64,000 nt of DNA, from assembly GCA_004352715.1 (NCBI GenBank), contig SCFE01000090.1, positions 258,767-322,766 on the forward strand, read 5' to 3'. The position numbers were made by a program, and so were the translations under genes. Shown here one piece after another: positions 34,740-47,456 of the stretch. Under the pieces are notes generated by a model, which was given only the letters and a program-made list of their open reading frames with translations, had not been told where the DNA came from and searched no databases. The stretch's first letter is position 1; each line of letters begins with the position of its first letter. Source of the DNA: Hofstenia miamia. Lineage: Eukaryota; Xenacoelomorpha; Acoela.

Positions 34740-36096
34740 TAATAACTGACTTACAATTCCTGAGTATTTTAGAAGAGACCTAGTCCATTGAGTTCATGAG
34801 AGAATTCATCTAGGCATACTTCAAACTGAGAAGACATTCAACTCCCAAAATGTAAGTATCAGTATAAGAGCCACTGTCATCAACATCATTGATAAATGTG
34901 AAAAATGCCTCCTGCACAATGCCAGCCATTTCCCCCACCAGAGAGTTGAGCTTGAGTCTTGAGCAGCAGAAAGCCCTAAAGAACTCGTACACATCAACCT
35001 TGAACAGCTATCATGAGATGATGACAGTTTCCAATACCTCCATGTTTTGGTTGACCACTTCACAAAATATGCCTGCATGATCCCCTTAAACAGCACAATG
35101 GCAGAAAAAGTGGCAGAAAAGATCATAAAAGAGTGGGTATTGAAATATGGACCCATGAGGAAATTAGTCTTTGATCACAGCCCTCAGTTTGAGAGCAACC
35201 TCCTCCACACCCTAATGAAAGAGCTGGAGATTATTCACAAATTGACTACTGCTTACCACCACTAAGCAAATGGACTAGTAGAGCAATTAACTTGAACTCT
35301 CATAAAATTAGTTAGAGTTGCACTATTGTGGGCTGCAGGAAAGGAATGGAGACATGTCATTGAATGTGTAGAATACTTTTATAATACATCAGTTCACATG
35401 ACTACAGGGGTCAGCCCCTTCAAAGTGATGTTTGGCCATGAGGCTACAACTTCTCTAACCATGATGTTCCCAAATTATGCAGACAAAAGCACAGAACTCT
35501 ATGTCAATCAATTAATGCAAGACATGCAACAAATCCACCTAACCATCTGCCACAACACTAATCAATCCAGCATACAGCAGAAGAAGACGTTCAATAAGAA
35601 AATATATGGAGAACCACACAAACATGGTGATCGAGTTTTTGCTTATCTCCCCTGCATAACCACAGATAGCAGTCAAGTCTGCAAGCTAGCTAATGATTGG
35701 CAAGGCCCATTCACTATAGAGAAAGTGCTTAACCATAACACTTACACATTAAACAATGGTAAAACAGTACACTTTCAGTGGCTCAAAAGAGCAATTAAGG
35801 ACATAGAAAATGTCATAATAGATGACAATAGTGAATTTACACTAGTTGATAACAGTGTCAATACATATGAAAAATATGAGGACCTAACTAGTTTTTCAGA
35901 GAATGAATTTTTCGACACCAAGTATAATTGTGACAATATTAATACCAAAAACTCAGAGTTACATAGGCTCCCCCAGAGAAGGGCGAGAGCTAATCACACT
36001 TATGATCCCAATATTTGGGACTTAAACCTCATAACTCCATTTAGGAATGTATCCAGCAGAAAAAGAGAGTCACCCACTCCACCATCCTGCTGTTGA
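34740..36096 (+). pseudogene. Copy 1: integrase with GPY/F module
   Basis: A zinc-binding N-terminus in broken frames (KCEKCLL-like). The core has VDHFTKYACMIPLNSTM, FDHSPQF (second catalytic Asp) and NGLVEQL (catalytic Glu), then a helix FYNTSVHMTTGVSPFKVMFG. The C-terminus reads GDRVFAYLP and NDWQGPFTIEKVLNHNTY, which is the GPY/F module, ending in a proline-rich tail with a stop at 36096. The first part needs two frame changes. Confidence 0.8.
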
Positions 36097-36417
36097 GTGA
36101 GAAGAAGGATGGAAAGTAGGCTGAAATCATTGAGAAGCCTCTTCTAGGTGAGGGAGACACATATCTCTGTTTGTTGAGGCATGCAATAGAAAGAGAGGAT
36201 GCAACAATGGTGCTGAGGAGAATCTGATTCCATGCAGGCAAAACGTAGCTCCATGATTCAGAGAGGAGAGAGCCACCACAATGACGCCCTCAACATCTCA
36301 CCTCTACATGGAGAGAAACATATCCCCATGTGCATGAGAGGAGTTGGCCACACACCCAACAAAAAACTGTAAACAATTATTACTGTTTAGGGAATTACAA
36401 ATTGTAAACTCCTCCAC

Positions 36418-39400
36418 TTAAATGACTCAATAGCCCCCTCAACCTCATCAGCTGGCACTTCCACTATCAGATCACAGAAGACTGAAGACTGAAGAAAGAA
36501 GATGTTGAAGGTTGGAGAGGAAACTTTACATCCATTCTACATAGCTACCCAGAAAGCTACTACTATCATACATGACAATATCTTGGAAGAGACTAAAAAT
36601 CAACTCTGTAGAACTGCTCAATATATATAATCCCTATCATAGTAGATGCAGATCAGCATCCCAAAGTCAATATGATCATATGCTACAATTCAAAAATGTT
36701 AGAGGGAGTCAGCTGCCTCTATTGGCATAGCACATATCCTTTGACAAAGATTTTAACATCTACAATCTGTGCCAGTTCTTGAACAGCAGCAATATGATAG
36801 ACAGCTTTGAGTGGGTAAATATCAACTTCAGCAGCCTCCTAGTGATATACTTCTTGCAAGTACATGAGGTCCACAACAACCTCATTATGGATCAAATTGA
36901 GATAGCTTATAGAATAGCCAAAGTAGAAGGAATCCGCCTCATGATGATACTTAGAGAGGAGTATGAAGAGAATGTGCCTGAAGCCATCAAAAATTTACAC
37001 TTCTGAATGGAAAATTTCACAATCTTCTCCAGAGCAAACTATCTCCCCCTCTCACTTTATGCCATGAACCACATATCTATTACCAAATTATTATAACCTG
37101 ATCTATTGCTGCGCCAATAGGTGCCCTCACATCAGCTAGCCATCAATGAGAAACTAATCATCAACGCCATACTACAATCACAAACCTTAGAAGTAACCAA
37201 TCCACACACTCCATCACTATATACCATCACAGACATGCACATCTGCTTTGCCTTCACACAGAGTGAACAGACACTCAATGAAATTAAAACATCTGGTCCA
37301 ACATCAAAGCTGATCTCAACCCTGAGTCTGAATGGCCCCAACTAGATATTGTAACCCATCACACCATTATCACTCCTCCATTGAACAAGTGCTTAGAGAG
37401 ATCAAAGTCTCATATGACACCCAAGACTGTAAAAACTTCAAGGAGCTGCTATTTGCAGAGAAGAACTTGCCAGACATTTACACTCATGGTGCCATTTGGA
37501 TACTTGCCATCTACCTCACCAAAGATCCTCAATTACAAATCCCCATGACTCATGAAAAGCATTCAGTGTTAGCAAAAAAGACAACTCATGAACTAGCAGT
37601 CTGTCCATTATCTTGGAAAGTAAAGAACTGGCTACTCTACAAATGTAATCCTCCCTCCTCACCAGGAAAGACAAAGCGCCTGATGGACAAATTTGAAAAA
37701 TATTATGCCTGACTGGTGGGGGCAACCAGTGTAACTGGGAAGATGTCCATCATTCTGATTAGTAATCATTTAGGCATTTGTCTGTCAGACATTAATATTT
37801 TCTCTGACATAGTGAAAAAATACATGTGGGGAGCCACAGCCAAAACAAAGCTTGCCATGTTTCATTCAGATAATGCGCCTATGAGCACTAGGCAATTTAT
37901 AGAATGAATACCTGGATCAACCTATCATTTTTTAGAGAGGATACAGAGGCATGAGATCCCCGTGACAAAAGAATCCTTCTTCAGATCACATCAGATAAAG
38001 TATCCAGAGTGCAGATATGGACAATTCACTAAGTCCATTTAACAAGTCAATAAGAAGGGAAGGATCATTCCCATCATGATATTTGATCAGGTAATGAGGA
38101 CACCTGAGCAATTCTACAAAGAAGAAGAACTGTTAGCATCTTCAGCAGTGCAACCAGAAGTATGTGATCTCATCAAGCAAGTGAACATGGAAAAATTTGG
38201 CAGCCAGGTGCTCTCCCCCAAACTGACACCTCAGTGGTCTATCACCAAAGACGAGAGAATACTTATGATTGAGCACAACCCTAGTGAATTCGTGGAAGAC
38301 CTTACAATCCAAAAAAGGATACTAGTTGACTGCTGCAATAAAGATGTACTGTCAATCATGAAGTGGTGCCTTACTGAAATGTTTACAAAGGAAGAGCTGG
38401 TCATTCTAGTGTCCACAGGATGACAATTATCTCTGAGGGCTTGAGGAGCAAGTTCTGGGATACGATTAGAGAAGCAAGAATAAATTACCCAGTCATGATT
38501 GGAACTGCCAGTTTGAGAGCCACTGTAGGGTACCAGGAGTTTGTGAAGAACATACAAACGTCAAACCTCTTGTGTATACCACTGCCCACCATCAAGACAC
38601 CTCTTATCCAACCCAAGTGGAAGGTAAGAAAGAACAAAAGAAGGGTGACTGCTCATTTGCCTGATAAGCTTAATTTTGTTAATAGCACACAGGAAAGCCA
38701 TTCAGTTAAGCAAAATGGATGAGTACAAATCAGTGTGAGAAAAACTGGTAGCTGGAGGGAACCCTGAACACATATTCATTGATGGGAAATTAAACATCAA
38801 AGACATCTTTAACCAAGGTATGCTGGTGCATGTACAGCTGAGGAAGATACACAAAGAGATTTTTGCCATGCAGCCCTGAGTCCTGATCTTTTTTCAAGCT
38901 GTGGGTGATCTCATGTTGATAAACAATGTGGAAAATATAACCAGGTATTATGAAGTTAAAAAATGAATTGAAATCATCACATTGATTAGAGCCATTGTGT
39001 CTGATCCAGATCAAATGACCCTAAGCCAGGTGCAAGATTTCTGTTCACTATTTTTTGATCACACCAACACAATGGGCTCATTGAGGGAAGTGTTCATGCA
39101 TTTTTACCTGTATACAGAGATTAGCACTGATGATGCCCATACATCAGACACAGATGCCATGATGACTTTAATGATCGCCCTAAAGGGGCTCAAGTTGTAT
39201 GAAAAGTTTTATGATACATTCACCCAGCATTTGAATAATCTGAGACAAAAATGCCCAATCAGTTCAAGAATGCCAACACTCAGGTTCCTCCAGTTAAAGG
39301 ATAAGGTGGTCACTCAGCAGTAGGTGCTGATGCAGGTTACCAGGGAGCCACAGTATGCTGAGGTCCAAATGTGGGAAGGCGAACTAGCCATCAAGATGAT

Positions 39401-39458
39401 AACAGCTACCCAAAAAATAGTCTCTGGGCCTGCTCTCCAGCTATTGTCTGAAAATTAA
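36418..39458 (+). pseudogene. Copy 1: extra ORF between integrase and 3' LTR, unknown product
   Basis: I do not recognise this protein. It is about 1,010 codons long with several stops and frame changes, and collinear with the shorter version at 49437-51882. Best conserved parts: KVGEETLHPFYIATQKAT near the start, HQLAINEKLIINAILQSQTL, WDTIREARINYP, and toward the end SDPDQMTLSQVQDFC and DAHTSDTDAMMTLMIALKG. No signal peptide, long hydrophobic segment or zinc knuckle was seen, so it does not look like an envelope or a second Gag. It ends 16 bases before the LTR. Confidence 0.65.
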
Positions 39459-39474
39459 TTTGAGCAAGGGGGCG

Positions 39475-40407
39475 TGTAGAGTCATTAAGGGAAAATTTTG
39501 TGAAATCTTATTGAGCATTTATTTTAATTTTTGTATTTATGTCAGTGTGACGTCACATTTATAATTTCGATCTTAGTTTGCTATCACTAGTTTGTTGTCC
39601 CCTTGATAGTGCTGATTTGTATTGTTCAAATTGAATTTACAAGGGAAACAAATTGTCTAGCATTATTAAACCATGTTAACAATTCAAGTGTAAACAAAGG
39701 CAGGTAATGAACTCATTTTTCTATAAAACTGAGAGAATGTGTAGAAAAAGGTTAATAGATTTTATCTAGCTTCAACTACTGTTTTATCTTTGTATTTACC
39801 TTTTATTATTTTTTGATATGAAAATAATTGCTTAAGTTAGGCAACAATTTGGCAGTGCTTTCTCAAGTACAGAGTGACATGTAGCGCCTGGAGGTCTTTC
39901 AGATTATCCAGCCCAAATTGTGGACCATTTAGTTTATGTATACAGTTAGGTATAGGGTAATAATAAACCTCTTGTTTGAAGTTCAACATACATGCACTTA
40001 TAAATTACAACACTGTGATGATACTATGCTGTTGGCTAATGTGAATGTCTGGTAATTACAGACTATTAACTAGTGAGATGGGAGATAACAATGAAAATGA
40101 GATGCTTTATTTTTCAATGTGAGATAGAAATTAAAAGTGAGACAAATAGGGTAGCACCAATCACTCAGGTTAATCACTTTACTTCATTCTGGATACTTTG
40201 CTTCAGCTGGAAACCATAGGAATTGCTCATCTTGGATTTTACCTAAAGTAACTACTTACTTGGATGAATTACTGATGTTATACCTATAAGTTCTTTGCTA
40301 TTCTAACTTCTGAAATCAGGGCTGCTTTTGTATGAACACTACCTAAAACCTTCTGCAGACTCAATTAGTTTTCTAGTTAAATTACCATACCAGCCCATGA
40401 TTCTACA
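39475..40407 (+). repeat. Copy 1: 3' LTR
   Basis: 933 bp, from TGTAGAGTCATTAAGGG just after the polypurine tract to CATGATTCTACA. Confidence 0.85.
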
Positions 40408-42521
40408 ATAAGTCCTCCTCCTGAAGTTGCCCTTTGGCAATTTACATTGGACTTTACACTTTTGTAATGTTTGTTTAATACTAACAAACCAATTGCTACA
40501 TATATAGCATTTTTCATGCCCACATGACATTAAAATTAGCATTAATAATAACACTAAAGTGTACTTTATGCTAAATTTAGGACTAGGTATTCTCTTTACA
40601 TGAGTTTTTTTTATTTTGATTTGATGTTTTGCATGGGTCTTTGTCAACTGCATAATTTTAGTGATTTTAGTAAACATTGGTTAACTTAGTTTTTCTAGTA
40701 GACTTGCAAGAAGTATCTTCAGATCTTTACTCACATAATTTTGTTTGCTGGCTGTGTTTGTGTACTGTTTACAGTTTGCTTGTATGAGTAATTAGCTTGA
40801 ACTTTTCTTGCATAACTAAAATTTTCACTATAGTGACCAAAATAAATTTTTATTATTCTGACTAGTAGAGACAGTCCCTTTCTTAATAAATCAATACCAT
40901 TGTAATCTGTGAGACTTGGATCCACAATTTTAACATCTTGCAAAAATGCATTAAAGACTTCTATTTTTGCTAATCTGCAATCATTAGCCACTAGTGAGTC
41001 AATAACAGTATCATTTTGTTCATCTGCAACTTTGAAGATGTAGTAGTTGGAGTGATCTCATTTATAAATATTTTTGCAGTCTGAACTTATCCTTAACAGC
41101 TTGAATTAGGCCAATTAAATTTAACTTAAACTCATCTTCTGCAGTATTGTTAATAGCATTGAAGAGTCACTTGGGGAATTGCGCCCATTTAAATTTCCTT
41201 TTTATTTCATTATTTTGATTTGGTATAGTGATGTTAGGATGACATATTTATTTTTTAGCTTAATTCATGAAGCTAAAGTATTGTCCTCTTGATTTGGTGC
41301 TAATGTATTATTATTGCTCAATTTAATTTGCAAGGGAAAAACATTTTATTTGCTTTGCATTGTAAACAAAGACAGGTAATATTCATTTGTTTTGTATAAA
41401 TATGAGAAACTATGTAGACTAAGGGCAATTGATGTTATCTCACTAAGGCTGCATTTGCTTTTCTTTACCATTATTATCATTATTACTTTGTTATGACAAT
41501 TGACTAGGTTTCCAGCAACAACTTGGGGGTCACTCTTCTGTGCTGGGGATGATGACTAGTTCTCAGACAGTTAGCAGCCCAAATTGTGGACTGCAATAAG
41601 TTATGGCTACAGTTACATATAGATATAACAAACCTCTCATTTGAATTCAACATGAACATGCACCTATAATTGATTAGACTGTGATGATATTATGCTTTTG
41701 GCTAGCATGAATTCATAGTAATTACATGCTATTACTACATGAGCTGAGAGATAAGAAAACAACTGAGATGTTTATTGTTTATTGAGCTAGATAATAATAA
41801 GTGAGACAAATAGGGTAGCACCTTTCAAGCAAGTTTATGAACATCTCTTGGACATCACTCTGGCTTGAAGCCATACAAATTGGTCATCCTGGATGTTTTC
41901 TTTCTAAACAGTTACTATGAGGGTCATTAGAAAAGTTCTCTGTATTGATGTGTTTCTGAAAGACTAGTGAATATCTGAGACAAATATGACAGTGATACTA
42001 AAAATAGCATATGATTCCTTGATAGAAATAGAAATTGCTTCTGTTTATTTGCCACAGAACTGATTTAAAAAGTTGTTGTTTTGTGTGAGCTGCTGGGCTT
42101 TGATTTAGCAGTCAGAATGTAGTATGGACCAAAGTGCTTTGCAAGCAAGTCTGCAAAAGCCTGATGTTTGACAACTGATCAAGTTTCACTTTCTTTTACA
42201 GAAATCACCATCTGAAACACACTCTCCTNGAGACAGTCCCTTTCTTAATAAATCAATACCATTGTAATCTGTGAGACTTGGATCCACAATTTTAACATCT
42301 TGCAAAAATGCATTAAAGACTTCTATTTTTGCTAATCTGCAATCATTAGCCACTAGTGAGTCAATAACAGTATCATTTTGTTCATCTGCAACTTTGAAGA
42401 TGTAGTAGTTGGAGTGATCTCATTTATAAATATTTTTGCAGTCTGAACTTATCCTTAACAGCTTGAATTAGGCCAATTAAATTTAACTTAAACTCATCTT
42501 CTGCAGTATTGTTAATAGCAT
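40408..42521 (-). pseudogene. Minus-strand LINE ORF1 (SGNH-like), 3' part, present twice
   Basis: Around 40991-40731 the minus strand reads NDCRLAKIEVFNAF and VDPSLTDYNGIDLLRKG, like the terminal Asp-x-x-His block of SGNH esterases (D-N-G-I-H; here His is Asp). Just upstream, in 41159-41040 and again 42521-42400, the frame INNTAEDEFKLNLIGLIQAV and then AKIFINEITPTTTSSKLQMN continues from 53885 on the far side of the large retrotransposon. The LTR/mariner piece at 41160-42228 interrupts it because of the duplication described at 40869. Confidence 0.6.
40869..42228. repeat. Duplicated block: LINE flank plus LTR with truncated mariner
   Basis: 40869-41917 recurs at 42231-43279 with an offset of 1362, nearly base for base. 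This copy's LTR (from 41160) holds the same mariner insertion as the far LTR (from 41918, TA-flanked), and stops at a single n (42229), where the flank starts again. Confidence 0.9.
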
Positions 42522-43424
42522 TGAAGAGTCACTTGGGGAATTGCGCCCATTTAAATTTCCTTTTTATTTCATTATTTTGATTTGGTATAGTGATGTTAGG
42601 ATGACATATTTATTTTTTAGCTTAATTCATGAAGCTAAAGTATTGTCCCCTTGATTTGGTGCTAATGTGTTATTATTGCTCAATTTAAATTGCAAGGGAA
42701 AAGCATGTTATTTGATTTACATTGTAAACAAAGACAGGTAATACTCATTTGTTTTGTATAAATATGAGAAACTATGTAGACTAAGAGCAATTGATGTTAT
42801 CTCACTAAGGCTGCATTTGCTTTTCTTTACCATTATTATCATTATTACTTTGTTATGACAATTGACTAGGTTTCCAGCAACAACTTGGGGGTCACTCTTC
42901 TGTGCTGGGGATGATGACTAGTTCTCAGACAGTTAGCAGCCCAAATTGTGGACTGCAATAAGTTATGGCTACAGTTACATATAGATATAACAAACCTCTC
43001 ATTTGAATTCAACATGAACATGCACCTATAATTGATTAGACTGTGATGATATTATGCTTTTGGCTAGCATGAATTCATAGTAATTACATGCTATTACTAC
43101 ATGAGCTGAGAGATAAGAAAACAACTGAGATGTTTATTGTATATTGAGCTAGATAATAATAAGTGAGACAAATAGGATAGCACCTTTCAAGCAAGTTTAC
43201 AAACATCTCTTCTTGGACATCACTCTACTTAAAGCCATACAAATTGGTCATCCTGGATGTTTTCTTTCTAAACTGTTACTAGTTACCTGGATGAATAACC
43301 AATGTTTTTCTATGTGTATATTTATTGCTGGAATCAGCAACACTACAAGATGGTCACTCTTGCAACCTTCTGCCATGACATTAACTTCCCCAGTGCTGTT
43401 CTAGTTCCAGTCCCTGATTCTACA
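42522..43424 (+). repeat. Copy 2: 5' LTR
   Basis: 903 bp, TGAAGAGTCACTTGGGG (one change from the TGTAGAGTC of the other LTRs) to CCTGATTCTACA. Confidence 0.85.
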
Positions 43425-43445
43425 TGGTGACCCTGATGTGATCCC
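43425..43445 (+). promoter_or_regulatory. Primer binding site, tRNA-Trp-like
   Basis: TGGTGACCCTGATGTGAT starts at the first base after the LTR. It matches the complement of a metazoan tRNA-Trp 3' end except for two C-to-T changes at CpG positions. Priming by tRNA-Trp is known for the CsRn1 group of Ty3/gypsy elements. Confidence 0.65.
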
Positions 43446-45310
43446 AAACAATCACCTGATGCTCTTAACTTGTTTGTTTGGTTCTTTTATTTTCTATTTT
43501 CCTATTTTGTTCTTTTTGCTCCTGAAATTTGCATTACTGCTTAATTGCTGCTGCTGTTCTGTCAACTGTTGTTGTTACTTGAGTTAGAAGTGCTCCCAAA
43601 TTGTGATGGATTTTTCTGAAGATTCTTGTTTTCTTTATTTTTGTGTTTCACTTGTATTATGGATTCTAGTAATACCTTTGTTTTTTCTCCTATTGGGACT
43701 CCCATGCAAAGCATCCCCTGTACAAACACTGGTAGCCAGAATGTTACCCCTTGCACCATTGGATCACTAGCAAATTTATCTTTTCCTACTTCCCCCAGTT
43801 CTACCTCTCTTGGGAATTGTTGATGCATACCTATTACCCTTACTGCACCACTGATTCCAGCCAATCCATATGGAGAAATGCAGACATTGGAAATTGAAAA
43901 TTTGAGTCATTGTCCCAGCAAATGGCAATGAGGATGGAAGGTGAAAGGTGCATTGAATCCCTTCAAGCAGAGTTTAACACTCAGCATGGAAAGAAAGATG
44001 CTCAAAGCAATCATGTTTTTAGAACTTCAAATTAGTGAGCTCACTCTCTCAGCCAATGTTCTGCCCACATCTACTCATGAGGAAGAACCCTCTTTGCCTA
44101 GTTCTGACCATTACATTACACATGTTGTACTGGATGAAGTCATAGACACCTTTAGTGAAAAGTTGACTTGTCAAGTGGCTTAAATGGTGTTTTCTCCATT
44201 TGCAGAGTTTCCCCACCTGCTCTTAGCTGCTTTGTTTGCAACACCTAAGTCTGCCTCATTGGCCACTTCACTTGTAAATTGTAGTCCAATGTTCACTCAA
44301 TCAGCTTTGACCCCACTGTCAACATTATCCACAGTGGCTACTCCTATTCATTCCAAAGGATTGCATCCTGTGAATGGAACCTCAATCCCTCTGACACCTT
44401 TTAATACCACTGTTGTGCCCACTATCTCTGGACAAGTAGTATCTAGAAGTCATCCTCTTAGTACACATATCAGGTATGCAATGGCTAGCCAGCCATGGTT
44501 TACTAAGTTGATCCTTTCTGCTGAACCTAGTAGCAGCAACAAATACTTTAATAAACACTCTGTCTTACCCAAATTCACTGGTCATATCAATGAAGTGTCT
44601 CAATCTTTTTTCTGTTGGAGCTGACCATGAAACAGTATTGCAATATGCAAGAGGCTGCTGTATCACAGTTCCTACTGTACCTCAAGAATCTTGAAAAAAC
44701 AATCAATATATGATGTTAGATTGTGAAACTAAAACAGATTATCAATTGTTAGTAGGATATTTCAAAAATCACTTCATGCTCCCCATATAAAGCACCAATA
44801 TAAGAATTTGTTGTGTGAGATGTTGTTTAAGAAGGGCAATGATGTTTGAAACTACATTAAGCAAGTAGAGTGACTGTTCTGTCTAAGCAACTAGTTTCCA
44901 GAATACTTGGGACATGATCTGTTCTCATATATTTGCTGAGGATTTCCTCAATATATCCATAGCCAACTAGAGCTAAAGTGTATCCTGAAGATGATCTTCA
45001 TTTTATTATTCAAAAGGCTATTAGTGTAGTCAATTTGATACACAACTCCAGTCAGATTGATAGGGATGTTAGTGAAATTAAAATAAGTTTAAGTTAAAGG
45101 AGACTCCTCCTAGTGCTACTTCTCTCAAGAAAAACTTTGACTCCTCTGCTGTTTGTTGTTATCATTGTGGTCAGAAGGGCCACTTAAAGAATACTTGCAG
45201 TGCTGCCATTCAAATTAATGCTGATAGAGATGGGTTCCTAATTGATGAACCAGAAATGGAGGTCCTGAACACTGAAATTAATGAAATAGATAAGGCTTTA
45301 AACTAATTGA
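43446..45310 (+). pseudogene. Copy 2: leader and gag with CCHC knuckle
   Basis: Open pieces at 43941-44183 and 44184-44624 are separated by a single TAA. The second ends HSVLPKFTGHINEVSQSFF, the P-K-F-x-G-x-x-x-E start of a Gag capsid. A single complete zinc knuckle CCYHCGQKGHLKNTC (C-x2-C-x4-H-x4-C) lies at about 45146-45190. Several stops follow between capsid and knuckle. Confidence 0.75.
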
Positions 45311-45329
45311 AGCACCACCACTCCTGGCA

Positions 45330-45755
45330 ATTGAGCACAAGATGTTCTTGTTATCACCAATATGATGAGGAAGAATGTGATTCCTGTCAAATTATGCTCT
45401 AGACCCCTCAGCAATTCACCTAATAGGTGCTCTGGGGAACAAGATCTCACTTAAAGGAAGAGTCCAGAATGTGGAATTTCAAATTAATGAAGAACTTTTC
45501 CAAGTAGATTTGGTTGTTGTTGACATTCACAATCAAATGCTGCCTTATGATATCATTTTGGGTAGTGACTTCTTAGAATACAATGCATGTGTAATTGATT
45601 ACAAGAATAATACCATCTCAATCAAAGACCATGAGGTCTCCCAATTAACCATAATTTTAAAAAAGAAATTTGTTTCCAGCTTACTGAGTCTGTTGTTATC
45701 AAAACATGACATTGGACAAGACAACCATTTTTTCAGACAGCCAATACAACAGTGA
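45330..45755 (+). pseudogene. Copy 2: aspartic protease remnant
   Basis: A degraded active-site region (about 45395-45430: NYALDPSAIHLIGAL, where D-T/S-G is expected), then an open frame with FQVDLVVVDIHNQMLPYDII and LGSDFLEYNACVID, the second conserved block of retropepsins (I-L-G-x-D-F-L). The catalytic triplet is no longer readable. Confidence 0.7.
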
Positions 45756-46029
45756 TGTGATGATTGCTGGACAAAAACGGAATTACTGAAAGAAGTTAAA
45801 TTCTTGCCTGATTTACATTATGTTAAGCAAGGGAAAATTTGTGTTACTATTCAGAACAGCTCAAAGGTTAGCATTCACCTCATCACTCCCAATTGGAAAT
45901 TGAAGCTGTGCCCATTCAGGTAGAAAATGTAACCACCTCATGCTTACCAATATTCACAGCTATTCACAATATGGATAAACCATCAGATCCAGTGAAAATT
46001 CCCACTGTCACCATTGATCCTCATCTGCA

Positions 46030-46870
46030 CCTCAATGCTGCAGAGTGCCAATCCTTAGTCCCATTTCTATGAAGTAAAAGTGAATTCTTCAACTATAGTA
46101 CTATCAGTGTGGGGCAGGTGATTGGGGAAGAACATGCTATTGAAACAAAACATGAGAAGCCTATCCATTTACAAGTAAGACAAGTACTGGAAAATCTTAA
46201 AGGAGAATATGAAAAGATATTGAGCAATCTCATTGAGAGTAGGATAATCCAGGGAAGCAACAGCCTATATGCCATTGTCAACTGTATTTATTAAACAAGG
46301 ACAGAATTATCACTTATGTATTGGTTTCAGAAATTAAATGAAATTACTGTTAAGGATGCCTATCCCTTACCAAGGATTGAGGATCTCCTGTATAATGCCA
46401 GCAACTATAAGTTCTTTTCCTGCCTTGATGTTTTTAAGGCTTATTGGCAGGTTGTGATGCAGCTTGCCAATATCTTGAAGCCTGCTTTTATAACTCCATA
46501 TGACTTGTATGAGTAGAAATATATGGCATTCAGGTTGTGTAATGCTCCAGCCACTTTTCAGAGATATGTGATGAAAATTTGAAAGAATGATGCAAATATG
46601 CTGGTGCCTGGCATTTCTGCCTACATAGATGACATATTAGTGGCCAGTCAAACATTTCCAGAACATCTGGAAAAACTTAGCAGGACTTTGGATTTACTGC
46701 ACAACCCAGGTTAAAAGTAAATGGAACTAAGTGTGTGCTAGGACAAACAAAAGTCACCTATTTGGGACAAGTGATTGAGCCAGAGAAAATTTCTATAAAG
46801 GGGAACACTAAGGATTTCTTAGAAAAAATTGAGTTGCCAAAAAGTTGAAAGGACATGCAAAGATTGATGG
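46030..46870 (+). pseudogene. Copy 2: reverse transcriptase
   Basis: Ty3/gypsy RT order: KPIHLQVRQVLENLKGEYEK, a broken stretch, VKDAYPLPRIEDLLYN, FFSCLDVFKAYWQV (motif A, D-x-x-x-A-Y/F), KYMAFRLCNAPATFQRYV (motif B region) and ISAYIDDILVAS with the Y-x-D-D box intact. Stops and indels are scattered, for example DLYE*KY, where Trp is usual. Confidence 0.85.
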
Positions 46871-46889
46871 GGTTCCAGAATTATTATGA

Positions 46890-47440
46890 AATGTTTATTC
46901 CAGACTACCAAGGACTTCATTGTTGACTGTGATGCTAGTGCAGTAGTGATCAGTGGCATGTTGAGTCAAATTACAATATTTCAGCTGAAACTTAAAAGCT
47001 GCCAAAAAGAATTATGGGGCCACTAAGTGTGAGATGTTAGAAATAGTGGAGTCATTGAAGAAATTTAGATATTTCATCCTCAGCTGTCCCTTTCTGGTGC
47101 ACACTAATAATAGTACACTTGTGTGCTTCAAAAAGTTCTCTGGTGATAAGTCTAACATTGTAGTCAGATGGATAGAGTATCTAAATGACTTTTGTTTAAT
47201 ATCCAACACAGACCTGGAAAGTTGCACCTCAATGTGCATTATTGGACTGCACTCCCCAGTTATGAACATGATCTCAAAAATCCTGCAAGAGAAAAGATCC
47301 AGTTTGAATTAATTCCCTTTACTAAGTATGATCTCTACCTGAAATCAATGCCTATCAACAAGGATGAGCTATTCTACCCATCATGGTCAGAGAAGAGATT
47401 GCTGAGCACAAAATAATTCAACACCAATGACATGACAAAG
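46890..47440 (+). pseudogene. Copy 2: RNase H
   Basis: DFIVDCDASAVVISGMLSQ with the first catalytic Asp, then after a frame change VESLKKFRYFIL, VVRWIEYLNDF and the HRPGKLHLNVHYWTAL block (normally N-x-x-A-D-A-L-S-R). Frameshifted twice. Confidence 0.75.
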
Positions 47441-47456
47441 TATTATTGTAGAATTG

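Larger units (their letters stand above)
33840..40407 (+). mobile_element. Ty3/gypsy-type retrotransposon, copy 1 (5'-truncated)
   Basis: Begins within the reverse transcriptase, then RNase H, integrase, an extra ORF, polypurine tract GCAAGGGGGCG and a 3' LTR. The 5' LTR, gag, protease and RT catalytic core are absent. Same family as the element at 42522-53884. Confidence 0.85.

Noticed and set aside
36418-39458. Reading the extra ORF as an envelope gene
   Set aside because: The position would fit, but no signal peptide, cleavage site or membrane anchor could be seen in either copy.
40339-40677. 112-codon minus-strand frame with a hydrophobic stretch and Cys residues
   Set aside because: It runs from LINE-derived DNA into the LTR end at 40407, so its C-terminus is LTR sequence; not a host membrane protein.
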